Source: Bdellovibrionales bacterium (lineage in GTDB: Bacteria; Pseudomonadota; Alphaproteobacteria; UBA9219). From it: DNA of 64,000 bases. Positions 32,286-40,774 of the stretch are shown one piece after another (within the stretch, counting starts at the first letter, position 1; each line of letters begins with the position of its first letter). A program made the position numbers and the translations under genes. The stretch is taken from assembly GCA_041662785.1 (NCBI GenBank), contig JBAZRW010000004.1, positions 62,001 to 126,000 of the forward strand. The letters run 5' to 3'. The notes beneath the pieces are model-generated. The model was not told the origin of the DNA. It made no database searches and saw only the letters and a program-made list of their open reading frames with translations.

Positions 32286-33149
32286 ATAAAAAAAACAGCC
32301 CTTTTACTATCGCTCTCTCTTTTTCTGATACCGTCTTTCGCCCAGGCGGCGGTTAATTTTGGCGTTGCCTTTAATCGGGGTGAGCTGAAATGCCGCGAGG
32401 AATGGGCTGAAATGATCCGCTATCTTGAAAAAGAAGTAGGGGAACCCGTCACTTTATTTCCTGTCAACATCGACTCGGCTATTCAGGCTTTTACCGATAA
32501 AAAAGTTGATTATCTTGTGACCAACCCCGTGATCGCTGTCGTTATTCACGAAAAACACAGGGCGCAACCGTTGGTGTCGATGAACACCAAAAAGGGAACT
32601 GAGTTTGGAGGAGTCATCTTTGCCAACAAGGCCAGCGGCATCACGAAGCCTGAAGACATGAAGGGCAAGAAAGTCATGTCCTATACCAAGGACTCGGCTG
32701 GCGCGTACACTTTTCAGGTTTATGAGCTGATGAAAAAGGGGATCAATCCGGAAAAGGATTTTGCCTCTTTTGTCATTGCCAAAAAACAGGATAGCATTGC
32801 TCTGGCGGTGAAGGCTGGCTTATTCGATGCTGGCTTTGCCCGCACGGGCATCTTGGAAGCGCTAGTTAAAAGCGGTGCGGTCAGCATGGATGATTTCGTG
32901 ATCGTCAATCAGGTCAAGGATGCCTTCCCCGAAGTGCATTCAACGCCGCTTTATCCCGAATGGATGATCCTTGCGCAAGAGGGGGCCGACCCTGCTATCA
33001 CACAGAAGCTCAAGACCGTGCTTTTGGGTGTGAAGGCCGATTCGCCTGAAGCGCAAAAAGCCGAGATCCAAGGGTTTGTTGCACCGCTTGATCTTGCTGC
33101 GCTGACGACAGTTCTGAAAGAGCTTAAGGCCCCACCTTTTGATCAATAA
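32286..33149 (+). CDS. Orphan phosphate/phosphonate-type binding protein (PhnD-like)
   Basis: A ~287-aa periplasmic binding protein with a clear signal peptide (KKTALLLSLSLFLIPSFAQA). The type-2 SBP fold follows, with VDYLVTNPVIAVVIHEKH, GGVIFANKASGI and the DMKGKKVMSYTKDSAGAY segment typical of PhnD-like proteins. No ABC permease or ATPase is adjacent. The start is odd: GAGG (32274-32277) is correctly spaced for an ATA codon at 32286, exactly where a signal peptide should start, whereas the nearest standard start is TTG 32244, giving a long N-region. The ligand is unknown. Confidence 0.75.
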   Translation: MKKTALLLSLSLFLIPSFAQAAVNFGVAFNRGELKCREEWAEMIRYLEKEVGEPVTLFPVNIDSAIQAFTDKKVDYLVTNPVIAVVIHEKHRAQPLVSMNTKKGTEFGGVIFANKASGITKPEDMKGKKVMSYTKDSAGAYTFQVYELMKKGINPEKDFASFVIAKKQDSIALAVKAGLFDAGFARTGILEALVKSGAVSMDDFVIVNQVKDAFPEVHSTPLYPEWMILAQEGADPAITQKLKTVLLGVKADSPEAQKAEIQGFVAPLDLAALTTVLKELKAPPFDQ

Positions 33150-33206
33150 GAGATGTTTTGAAAGCCCCTTTGTTTCACGGCTACGAAATCAGGTTAACAA
33201 ACGCCT

Positions 33207-33241
33207 TAAAATCACCCTCCCACATGGGGCGGGCGATTTTT
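33207..33241 (+). terminator. Terminator after the PhnD-like gene
   Basis: AAAATC-CCC and GGGCGATTTTT form an interrupted stem around CACATG and end in a T run, about 60 bases after the stop. Confidence 0.65.
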
Positions 33242-33328
33242 ATGACATTCTCCTTCGTCATTAACCTAAGTTCGTGTTTTTGAACAGAAGCTCTTGTTTT
33301 TTATAGGGCTAGACCTTAGGGTCTTGTC

Positions 33329-33988
33329 ATGAAACAAACCCTGCGCCTTGCCCCGTCCATTCTCTCTGCCGATTTTTCCTGTTTGGGGGAGGAGGTTCGC
33401 GCTATCGATAAGGCTGGCGCGGATTTGATCCATATCGATGTGATGGATGGCCATTTCGTTCCGAACCTGACCATCGGCCCTGCCGTTGTTCAGGCGCTGC
33501 GTCCCCACACCGCCAAGTTGTTCGATGTCCATCTTATGATTGCGCCAGCCGATCCCTTTATCGAGGCCTTTGCCAAGGCAGGCGCGGATATCATCACGGT
33601 GCATCCGGAAAGCGGCCCTCATCTGCACCGCACGCTTCAAACCATTAAGGCCTTGGGCAAGAAGGCGGGCGTGGCCCTTAATCCCGCGACGTCCTTGTCC
33701 GTGATCGAAGGCCTTTGGGGTGATATCGATCTTGTGCTGGTGATGTCGGTGAATCCCGGATTTGGCGGGCAGTCCTTTATCGACTCCCAACTTGAAAAAA
33801 TTAAAGCGCTGCGGGCGATGATCGATGCCAGCGGGCGCGTTATTGATCTTGAGGTTGATGGCGGGATCAATATAGAAACAGCGCCGCAAGTGGTTTTGGC
33901 TGGAGCCGATATACTGGTGGCGGGTACGGCCGCATTTGCCGGCGGCGCGGCGCGATATGCTGCCAATCTGGCCGCGCTGCGCGGTTAA
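33329..33988 (+). CDS. rpe: Ribulose-phosphate 3-epimerase
   Basis: A 219-aa TIM-barrel enzyme of the pentose phosphate pathway that interconverts ribulose-5-P and xylulose-5-P. Diagnostic segments include APSILSADFSCLGEE, HIDVMDGHFVPNLTIGP (metal His/Asp), FDVHLMI, VMSVNPGFGGQSF and LEVDGGIN. It is 20 bases ahead of the heparinase-type gene, a common alphaproteobacterial arrangement. Confidence 0.97.
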   Translation: MKQTLRLAPSILSADFSCLGEEVRAIDKAGADLIHIDVMDGHFVPNLTIGPAVVQALRPHTAKLFDVHLMIAPADPFIEAFAKAGADIITVHPESGPHLHRTLQTIKALGKKAGVALNPATSLSVIEGLWGDIDLVLVMSVNPGFGGQSFIDSQLEKIKALRAMIDASGRVIDLEVDGGINIETAPQVVLAGADILVAGTAAFAGGAARYAANLAALRG

Positions 33989-34008
33989 ACAAGGGGACTT
34001 GGGCGCGT

Positions 34009-35640
34009 ATGGATAATAGCCCCGTTAAGATGCTTCAACAAATCAGACGGCGCGTTCAGGCCGTTACTTATGGCAACCCTCTTTATCGCCTGATGCTTGA
34101 TCAAGGCTCTGTGCCGGATCGGTTGAGGCTTTCCATCCCTGATCCTTGGCCGGGTGATGCCAAGCTAGGGCAGGCGCTGATCGCCAGTCAGCCCGCTCTT
34201 TTTGATGATGCAGCTCCCTTTGGCGAGATGGGGCGGAAAAGCCTTCTTACGTTTGATTTTCTGCGCGATCTGCGGGCGGTCGGGAGCGATCTGGCGCGGC
34301 GTAAGGCCGTTTCCATGATTCACGAATGGCTAGAGGATCAAGAAGAATGGGATGAAGATGCGTGGGCCCCCGATGTGCTGGGCGCACGCCTTGCCAACTG
34401 GATTGCCTTTTTTGACTTTTATGGCAGTGCGGCCAGTCATGACTTTACGAAGAAAATGATTGTCAGCATGGTGCGCCAATTGCGCCATTTGATCCATGTC
34501 GCACCCGCCCACTTAACGGGGATTGAAGGACTTTGCGCGATCAAGGGGCTGGTCTATGGCGGTCTGGCGTTGATTGATGGGCAGCGAGCCTTGGGAATCG
34601 CGCTGACTCTACTGACCCGCCAGATCGATGCCGAAGTTTTGCCCGATGGCGGCACTGTTTTTCGCAATCCCGTCCTTCATGCCGAGATGCTGCGTCTTTT
34701 GATCGATTTGCGCACGGCTTTGCGCGTGGCACAGATGGAAATGCCCGCCGAGTTGACCTTGGCAATTGCGCGGATGGTTCCCGCGCTTAAGTTTTTCCGG
34801 CATGGCGATGGGGGGCTTGCGCTGTTTAATGGCGCACGCGAAGGGTCGGCGCTGACCCTTGATGCGACCTTGACGATGGCCGAGGTTAAGGGGCGCGTTC
34901 TCAAGCGCCTTGCCCATATGGGCTATGAGCGTTTGACAGCAGGGCGCAGCCTTCTTTTGGTGGATAGTGCTGGCCCGCCGCCGCGCCCTTATGATCAAGG
35001 GGCGCATGCGGGCCTTATGAGCTTTGAGTTTAGCGTTGGGCGCGAGCGTCTGATCACCAATTGCGGCGCACTAGAAAATCACGACCCTGCATGGCGGCGA
35101 GCCTTGGCGGCGACGGCGGCGCACAACACGGTGACACTGGGGGATACCAACGCGTGCGAGGTGTTGGTAGAGGGCGGAATAGGGCATCGTCCCCGCACCG
35201 TGGATTTGCAGCGCTATGAGCAAGAAGGCGTGCAATATGTCGATATGACTCATGACGGTTATGCGCCACGCCAGCGCGTCATGCTACAGCGTGTGCTGGC
35301 CTTGACGGAAGAGGGTGACGAGCTGCGCGGCAAAGATGTTCTGATGGGGGCCTCGGGCCGCGATTTTACGGTGCGCTGGCATATCCACCCCGATGTGAAC
35401 GTGATGCTGGCGCAAGGCGGCGGCTCGGCGTTGCTTCGCACGCCTTCGGGCAGCGGGTGGCGCTTTCGGGTTCATGGAAGGTTTGGAGAAGGATTAGGGC
35501 TGGAGGCAAGCGTCTATTGCGCTCACGGGGCTCCTCGTCGTACGCTCCAGTTGTTTGTGACGGGGCGGACAACCGAGGAGCCGTTGTTTGTGGAATGGAC
35601 GCTAACCCGCGAAAAAACAAAGAAAGGCAGTCGGGCATGA
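34009..35640 (+). CDS. Heparinase II/III family protein
   Basis: A 543-aa protein with an N-terminal alpha/alpha-toroid domain (residues ~60-290; WAPDVLGARLANWIAFFDFY) and a C-terminal beta-sandwich with the family motif VDSAGPPPRPYDQGAHAGLMSFE, then AAHNTVTLGDTNACEV. Members degrade or remodel acidic polysaccharides, but the alphaproteobacterial version next to rpe/purH has no established substrate. There is no obvious N-terminal signal peptide. Its stop overlaps the start of a prepilin gene. Confidence 0.9.
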   Translation: MDNSPVKMLQQIRRRVQAVTYGNPLYRLMLDQGSVPDRLRLSIPDPWPGDAKLGQALIASQPALFDDAAPFGEMGRKSLLTFDFLRDLRAVGSDLARRKAVSMIHEWLEDQEEWDEDAWAPDVLGARLANWIAFFDFYGSAASHDFTKKMIVSMVRQLRHLIHVAPAHLTGIEGLCAIKGLVYGGLALIDGQRALGIALTLLTRQIDAEVLPDGGTVFRNPVLHAEMLRLLIDLRTALRVAQMEMPAELTLAIARMVPALKFFRHGDGGLALFNGAREGSALTLDATLTMAEVKGRVLKRLAHMGYERLTAGRSLLLVDSAGPPPRPYDQGAHAGLMSFEFSVGRERLITNCGALENHDPAWRRALAATAAHNTVTLGDTNACEVLVEGGIGHRPRTVDLQRYEQEGVQYVDMTHDGYAPRQRVMLQRVLALTEEGDELRGKDVLMGASGRDFTVRWHIHPDVNVMLAQGGGSALLRTPSGSGWRFRVHGRFGEGLGLEASVYCAHGAPRRTLQLFVTGRTTEEPLFVEWTLTREKTKKGSRA

Positions 35641-36275
35641 AAACGATTTCTTTAAAGACCAGTCAGCGTGGGTTCTCTCTGACAGAAACGGCCATTGTTT
35701 TTGGCGTGATAGGGTTAGTTCTGGCGGCCATTTGGGCGACAGCCAGTGTCGTGCGTGAGCGGCAACCCATTCAAGACACGGTTCAGCTTGTGACCGAAAT
35801 TGCCAACAATGTGCGTGGCGTTTATTCGGGTTTTTCCAACTCTACGGCCGCGCCCCCGTCGACGCCGAGTGCGCAGGTTGCCGCTGGTCTTTTTCCTGAC
35901 AGTGTCGTCAATAAGGCTGAGGATGATACCATCAATGCATGGGGTGGGACGTTTTTAATCCAGTTTCCTGCTGCGCCGCGCTATGGCTTTTCGATTGAGA
36001 TGACCTTGCCCGCCACGATGGACAAAACCGATAGGCTTACAGCTTGTCTTGGGATGATTACGCGCTTACCTGCCACGGCGACGAATTATGGGGGTGGCTT
36101 TGCGGGGTCGCTTCCATCAGGATTGGTCGCGATTGACCCTACGCAAAATAATTCTCCTTCTCTTGCTTTTGTTCGCAATGGCGGGGCATGGGTGCCTGTC
36201 ACGAAAAAAAGCGTCAATCAGATTACGACTGATACGACGGACTGCACTGGCGTCGCATTTTATTATAAGCTTTAG
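35637..36275 (+). CDS. Type IV prepilin-like protein (orphan)
   Basis: A 212-aa protein with a class III signal: SQRGFSLTETAIVFGVIGLV, cleavage expected between Gly12 and Phe13 with Glu at mature position 5, then a single hydrophobic helix. The C-terminal region (LTACLGMITRLPATA ... DCTGVAFYYKL) has two cysteines that could close a pilin D-loop and resembles PilS-type pilins. It is translationally coupled (ATGA) to the heparinase-like gene. No prepilin peptidase, secretin or assembly ATPase lies in the window, so it depends on machinery elsewhere. Confidence 0.85.
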   Translation: MKTISLKTSQRGFSLTETAIVFGVIGLVLAAIWATASVVRERQPIQDTVQLVTEIANNVRGVYSGFSNSTAAPPSTPSAQVAAGLFPDSVVNKAEDDTINAWGGTFLIQFPAAPRYGFSIEMTLPATMDKTDRLTACLGMITRLPATATNYGGGFAGSLPSGLVAIDPTQNNSPSLAFVRNGGAWVPVTKKSVNQITTDTTDCTGVAFYYKL

Positions 36276-36284
36276 ACGTTTTTT

Positions 36285-36530
36285 CGTCATCCCGCGCCCC
36301 TCTACGCCCTTCGGGCTTCGCGGGGCAGGCAGCGGATGGCGCGGAAGCGTCATACCAACCGCTATAATAAACGACACATGGACGGACGAACCCACTGCGT
36401 CATCCCGCTGACCCTGCTTCGCTCTGACGAGCTTCGCAGGGCTGAAGCCTAGCCCGGCGAAGCTGCGGAGCAGCGTAGACGGGAAAGCGGGATCCAGCGC
36501 CGCGCCCCGTGTCAAGCACGGGGCAGGCTA
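36285..36530. repeat. Cluster of degenerate palindromic repeats
   Basis: Two elements bounded by CGTCATCCCGC and ATCC/GTCATACC-type ends, containing the CGAAGCTGCGGAGCAGCG module related to that inside tsaD. No gene is supported between the prepilin gene and olsB (36276-36832). Confidence 0.7.
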
Positions 36531-36578
36531 GCGCGGCATAATACCAAAAAGCGAATGAAGTGACTCGTAGAGAAAAAA

Positions 36579-36707
36579 CAAACGGGATTCCCGCTTTGCC
36601 CTTTCGCCCGCCGCAAGTGCGGTGGGACGAGGGCGCGGGAATGACGGTGTTTTTTATGGCGATATTTCCCTTTAGCGTCATCCCCGCGAAAGCGGGGATC
36701 CCGTTTT
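36579..36707. repeat. Palindromic repeat pair with nested module
   Basis: AAACGGGATTCCCGC...GCGGGAATGACG with the nested CGCCCGCCGCAAGTGCGG module, then GCGTCATCCCCGCGAAAGCG...GGGATCCCGTTT. The outer AAACGGGAT/ATCCCGTTT ends are inverted. Confidence 0.8.
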
Positions 36708-36777
36708 TCTTGTTGTTTTTGCGTGTCAGTTCATAGGCGGATTGGTATAAGACTCTTATGCGCCGTGGACATGGCGC

Positions 36778-36807
36778 GACTGGATACCGGCCTTCGCCGG
36801 TATGACG
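36778..36807. repeat. Short palindromic repeat near the olsB 3' end
   Basis: ACTGGATACCGGCCTTCGCC with GGTATGACGG; CCGGC-CTTC-GCCGG forms the hairpin. It may double as a terminator for olsB on the minus strand. Confidence 0.6.
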
Positions 36808-36832
36808 GAAAAAGACCTTAATAAAATGGGCT

Positions 36833-37705
36833 TTAGACGCTTCCGTTTTCGCGTTCTTCCATGCGCTCATAGTGGCGCAGATAGCGATCCGTGATCAGCT
36901 CGGTACGAAAGATAATGCACACGTCAATCGTGTTGAACTGTTGATCGATGTACGCGCCGTCGCCAATGGCGCAGCCCACGCGCAGATAGCCCTTGATCAA
37001 GGGCGGCAGGGCGGCAAGGCCCGCTTTGGGATCCAGCTTGACGATATTGTTAAACTCTAGGCTGTCCAGCGCGGCTTCGGGATCAAAGGCTTCCTTGGGC
37101 AGGCGGTTCATCTCCACATACACATCCGGCAAAGCGCGGGCGCGAAGCGCGGGCGGCGCTAGGTGATAGTGATACAAATAGGATAACGCGATCTTGTGGT
37201 CTTCGGGATCGGTTCCGTGAAGGCTGGCGCAGCCGAACATCAGTTTGATGTTGTGGCGGAACATATAGGCGGCAAGGCCTTTCCACAAAATGTTCATCAC
37301 AATGCCCGTGCGATAATCCTTATGAATGCACGAGCGACCCAGCTCTAGAATCTCGCCCTCATAGTTAAGCAGGGGGGTGATATCAAACTCGCTGGCGGAA
37401 TAGAACGCGCCGTTCTTGGCTGCGGCCTCGCGGCGGATCAGGCGATAGGTTCCCACAACTTTCCGCTCGGCCTCTAGCGCGTTGTCGATAACCAGCAAAT
37501 GTTCACAGTAATCGTCCATAGCATCGAAGTCGCGCCTTTGCGCCTCAACCTCTGGGGAGGGACGTGCGCCCATCTCTTCGAAAAAGACTTGATAGCGAAG
37601 CTTTTGGGCGGCGATGATTTCTTGGGGGGATTCCGCCATCCTGACTTGAAGGGAGCCAACGGTCAGGTCTTTTTCAAGCAAGGCGAGAAGTTTTTCTTGG
37701 CGCAT
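36833..37705 (-). CDS. olsB: L-ornithine N-alpha-acyltransferase (OlsB type)
   Basis: A 290-aa GNAT-fold acyltransferase transferring a 3-hydroxyacyl chain to ornithine, the first step of ornithine-lipid synthesis. The N-terminal LRYQVFFEEMGA and the segments VGTYRLIRREAA, ILELGRSCIHKDYRTG and LMFGCASLHGTDPEDH are characteristic of the family. Many Ros/MucR-bearing alphaproteobacteria use these phosphorus-free lipids. No olsA is adjacent. Distinguishing it from other long GNAT acyltransferases is by pattern only. Confidence 0.85.
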   Translation of the reverse strand: MRQEKLLALLEKDLTVGSLQVRMAESPQEIIAAQKLRYQVFFEEMGARPSPEVEAQRRDFDAMDDYCEHLLVIDNALEAERKVVGTYRLIRREAAAKNGAFYSASEFDITPLLNYEGEILELGRSCIHKDYRTGIVMNILWKGLAAYMFRHNIKLMFGCASLHGTDPEDHKIALSYLYHYHLAPPALRARALPDVYVEMNRLPKEAFDPEAALDSLEFNNIVKLDPKAGLAALPPLIKGYLRVGCAIGDGAYIDQQFNTIDVCIIFRTELITDRYLRHYERMEERENGSV

Positions 37706-37860
37706 AACTATCCTTTGTCAGGCGATGGAATCGGAGCTGGGATCAATAAAAAAAGCGCCCGCTTTCTATATCATGGGCGTTCGCGTGGCGCAAAGCCTGA
37801 AAAGGAACAGAGGTCTGATGTTCCAAACTGCCTTAAAAAACAAGGGCCTTGCATGAAAAT

Positions 37861-38025
37861 AGACCTCTTGCATAACCTTTAAGAACCATGTCATGCCCGC
37901 CCCCGCCTTCGCGAGGACAGGCTCCGGCGGGCATCTAGGGGGTTCAACACCCAAGTTTATCGCCCAGTCCCCTAGACCCCCGCCTGCGGGGGGGGGGGAC
38001 AAAAAATGGGTTACGCAAGAGGTCT
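37861..38025. mobile_element. MITE-like element, copy 2 (165 bp)
   Basis: The terminal repeats AGACCTCTTGCATAACC (37861-37877) and GGTTACGCAAGAGGTCT (38009-38025) match those at 6204-6344. The centre ACCCAAGTTTATCGCCCAG is identical, while the palindrome arms differ in length and include a run of ten G. The flanks show no clear target duplication. Confidence 0.85.
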
Positions 38026-38066
38026 TATCTAAACGGAAACTGCTCTAGTGGTGGAAACGACAGGAG

Positions 38067-38141
38067 ATGGATCCCCCTGCGCTGCTTCGCAGCTTCGGCG
38101 CGACAGGTTGCCGCGCTCCCGTTGGTCGCTCGCAATGACGG
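38067..38141. repeat. Palindromic repeat carrying the tsaD-type module
   Basis: Starts at ATGGATCC and ends CGCAATGACGG. The stretch 38080-38108 is the exact reverse complement of 22222-22250 inside tsaD. No gene is supported from 37706 to 38193. Confidence 0.75.
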
Positions 38142-38193
38142 GAGATATTATGGAAATTACTCGATTTGGCTATAAAGTGCTGCCCGCCGCTGT

Positions 38194-38646
38194 TTAGGCT
38201 GCCTTCTTACCGGTGCGACGCGCTGTGCCAAGGCCGATTTGCTTGGCCAGCTTGCTTCGCTGCTTGGCGTAGTTGGGCGCGACCATGGGGTAATCGGCGC
38301 CAAGGCCCCAGCGCTCGCGATATTGTTCAGGGGTCATGTTGTAGGCGGTCTTTAGGTGACGCTTGAGCATCTTCAGTTTTTTGCCGTCTTCAAGACAAAC
38401 AATGTATTCCGGCATCACCGATTTGCGAACGGGAACGGCAGGATCGGGACGCGCTTCGGGCGCGGCGATGTTCGCGCCAAGGCGCGACAGGTTTTGATAG
38501 ATAGTCGCCATCACGGCAGGAAGCTCGGCGGCGCTGACGGTGTTGTGGCCGACATAGGCGGCAATAATCTGAGCGGCCAAAGTCAAAACTTTTTCGTTGC
38601 TGGCGATCTCGCCGCTTGATTTTTCAACGGCATGTTTCTCGGACAT
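38194..38646 (-). CDS. mucR: MucR/Ros-family transcriptional regulator with incomplete zinc site
   Basis: A 150-aa regulator; relatives control exopolysaccharide, motility, cell cycle and virulence genes through AT-rich sites and form higher-order oligomers. The start at 38646 has GAGGAGAG upstream. The C-terminal domain reads YIVCLEDGKKLKMLKRHLKT then MTPEQYRERWGLGADYPMVAPNYA. The zinc ligands of Ros are C-x2-C-x9-H-x3-H; here they are Cys84, Asp87, His97 and Ala101. Asp in place of the second Cys is known among homologues, but loss of the last His is less usual, so it may not bind zinc classically. Confidence 0.92.
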   Translation of the reverse strand: MSEKHAVEKSSGEIASNEKVLTLAAQIIAAYVGHNTVSAAELPAVMATIYQNLSRLGANIAAPEARPDPAVPVRKSVMPEYIVCLEDGKKLKMLKRHLKTAYNMTPEQYRERWGLGADYPMVAPNYAKQRSKLAKQIGLGTARRTGKKAA

Positions 38647-38807
38647 TATAACTCTCCTCAATAGGGCAAAGGTCGAATCTTAGGCGCTTTTACGGCGCGG
38701 GTGCAGATGTATGCCTCCCGTTTGTCTTTGTTGTCAAGGGCGGGAAGGGCACTATTTCTGCCCTTTTATTAAAAGGACTAATCAAGAAAAGGGAGAAAGA
38801 AAAAGAA

Positions 38808-39491
38808 TTATTGTATTACGGCTAATAATCCGTCTTTTAATTCACAGGCGTGATCCATGCGTGCCGCCAGCGCGTGATTGTGGGTGGCCATGAGCAAACC
38901 AAGGCCTTGATGGCTGACAAGGTCTTGCAAGATGGCAAAGACATGATCGGCCGTGTGGGGATCAAGGTTGCCCGTTGGTTCATCCGCAATCAAAAGGGCG
39001 GGGCGATTGGCTAAGGCGCGGGCGATGGCGATGCGTTGTTGCTCACCGCCCGAAAGCTGCGAGGGGCGATGACTGGCGCGGGCGCTTAAGTCGATGAGGG
39101 ACAAAAGTTCATCGGCGCGTTTGCCTGCATCCTGTCGCTTCACACCCGCGATCATCTGGGGGAGCATGATGTTTTCACGCGCCGTAAATTCGGGCAGCAA
39201 ATGATGATATTGATAGACGAAGCCGATGGCTTGCCGCCTAAGCGCGGTGCGTCCTTCGTCGCCAAGACTGTCTGCCTTTTGTCCGTCGATCAAAATTGCG
39301 CCTTCATCCGGCTTTTCCAAAAGCCCCGCGATTTGCAAAAGCGTGGATTTGCCAGAGCCGGACGGGCCGATCAGGGCAACTTTCTCGCCACGCTCGATGG
39401 TCAGTTGGCAACCGCGCAGAACATCCAGCTTGCCTTCGCCTTGCGTAAAGCTGCGGCGAATGTCTTGAAGGTGAAGGGCGGGACTACTCAT
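38808..39491 (-). CDS. lolD: Lipoprotein-releasing ABC transporter ATPase LolD
   Basis: A 227-aa ABC ATPase that powers release of lipoproteins from the inner membrane. It has Walker A GPSGSGKST, signature LSGGEQQR and Walker B LLIADEPTGNLD, plus the MacB/LolD-type YQYHHLLPEFTARENI. Its ATG at 39491 overlaps the lolC stop by 8 bases. Order lolC-lolD downstream of proS is conserved in alphaproteobacteria. Confidence 0.95.
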   Translation of the reverse strand: MSSPALHLQDIRRSFTQGEGKLDVLRGCQLTIERGEKVALIGPSGSGKSTLLQIAGLLEKPDEGAILIDGQKADSLGDEGRTALRRQAIGFVYQYHHLLPEFTARENIMLPQMIAGVKRQDAGKRADELLSLIDLSARASHRPSQLSGGEQQRIAIARALANRPALLIADEPTGNLDPHTADHVFAILQDLVSHQGLGLLMATHNHALAARMDHACELKDGLLAVIQ

Positions 39492-40740
39492 AGCGCAAAG
39501 CCTCCACGGGGTCGAGACGCGCCGCCCGCCAAGAGGGATAGAGCGTAGCAAGGAAGGAAAGCGTTAACGCCATGACGGCAACCTGCGTGACCTCACCCCA
39601 GTCCAGAACGGCGGGCAGGTGCGAGAGAAAATAAATCTCAGCCGAAAACAAATCGGTTCCCGTCATTTTCTGCAAGGCTTGACGAATAAACTCGATATTT
39701 TTGGCAAAGGCGATGCCCAAAGCAAGGCCAACGCCTGTTCCCAAAACGCCGATGGACGCGCCCGCTAAAAAGAAGATACGCATGACCATGCCGCGCGTTG
39801 CGCCCATGGTGCGCAGGATCGCGATGTCGTGGCCTTTGTCTTTGACCAGCATAATCAGGCCAGAGATAATGTTAAACGCGGCCACCAGAATGATGAGGGT
39901 GAGGATGAGGAACATCACGTTCTTTTCTACCTGAAGCGCGGTGAAGAAGCTGGAGTGGCTTTGCTGCCAATCCAAAAGGCGCGTGGGTGTGCTGCCCAGC
40001 GCCTCAACAACCGCCATCTTCGTATGATCGAATTTGTAGGGCTGCGTGATGAAAATCTCTAGCGCCGTTATGCCGCCAAACGTGCGGAAGAACGTCTGGG
40101 CTTCTTGCAAGGGCATAAAGACAAAGCCGTTGTCATATTCATACATGCCCACGTCAAAAATCACGCCGATGGGGTACGCCTTCATGCGCGGGGCCGAGCC
40201 GAACACCGTCGCCTTACTGGTGGGGGAAATGAGAGTCAGGCTGTCGCCGACATGAAGGCCAAGGCGCTGTGCCATGCGTGCGCCAATCGCGATCTTGTCG
40301 CCGTTAAAATTGGCCAGCGAGCCTTCGGCGATATGCGTTTTGATAATAGTGCGACTCGCAAAGACCTCTGGCAAAATGCCGCGCACCATCGCGCCCGATG
40401 CTTCGCCTCTGGCTGTCACCAGCGCTTGTCCCTCGACGGAAGGCGACACTTCCAAAACTTGCGGCACGGCGCGGATTTTGGCGGCCAGCGCGTCATAGTC
40501 CGTGAGGGGGAGGCCGTCTTGGCTATACACATTCAGATGGCCGTTTAGACCAAGGACGCGGTCGAATAATTCGGCGCGAAAGCCGTTCATCACCGCCATC
40601 ACAATGATGAGCGTGGCCACGCCAAGCCCGATGCCCAGCAGCGAAAACCAGCTAATGACCGAGATAAAACCCTCTTGCCGCCTTGCGCGCAAATAGCGAA
40701 AGGCCACCATGGTTTCAAAGGGGGAGAAAGGGGTCATCAT
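39484..40740 (-). CDS. lolC: Lipoprotein-releasing ABC transporter permease LolC/E
   Basis: A 418-aa inner-membrane permease with the FtsX-like layout: a first helix (ISVISWFSLLGIGLGVATLIIVMAV), a large periplasmic domain (residues ~50-265), then three C-terminal helices including FNIISGLIMLVKDKGHDIAILRTMGAT. A single LolC/E-type protein with LolD suggests the homodimer (LolF-like) form. Normally next to proS; here an AT-rich restriction-modification pair has been inserted between. Confidence 0.93.
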   Translation of the reverse strand: MMTPFSPFETMVAFRYLRARRQEGFISVISWFSLLGIGLGVATLIIVMAVMNGFRAELFDRVLGLNGHLNVYSQDGLPLTDYDALAAKIRAVPQVLEVSPSVEGQALVTARGEASGAMVRGILPEVFASRTIIKTHIAEGSLANFNGDKIAIGARMAQRLGLHVGDSLTLISPTSKATVFGSAPRMKAYPIGVIFDVGMYEYDNGFVFMPLQEAQTFFRTFGGITALEIFITQPYKFDHTKMAVVEALGSTPTRLLDWQQSHSSFFTALQVEKNVMFLILTLIILVAAFNIISGLIMLVKDKGHDIAILRTMGATRGMVMRIFFLAGASIGVLGTGVGLALGIAFAKNIEFIRQALQKMTGTDLFSAEIYFLSHLPAVLDWGEVTQVAVMALTLSFLATLYPSWRAARLDPVEALRYE

Positions 40741-40774
40741 GTGATAAATCCAGCGAGTTCAAGGGGGCTTATGC

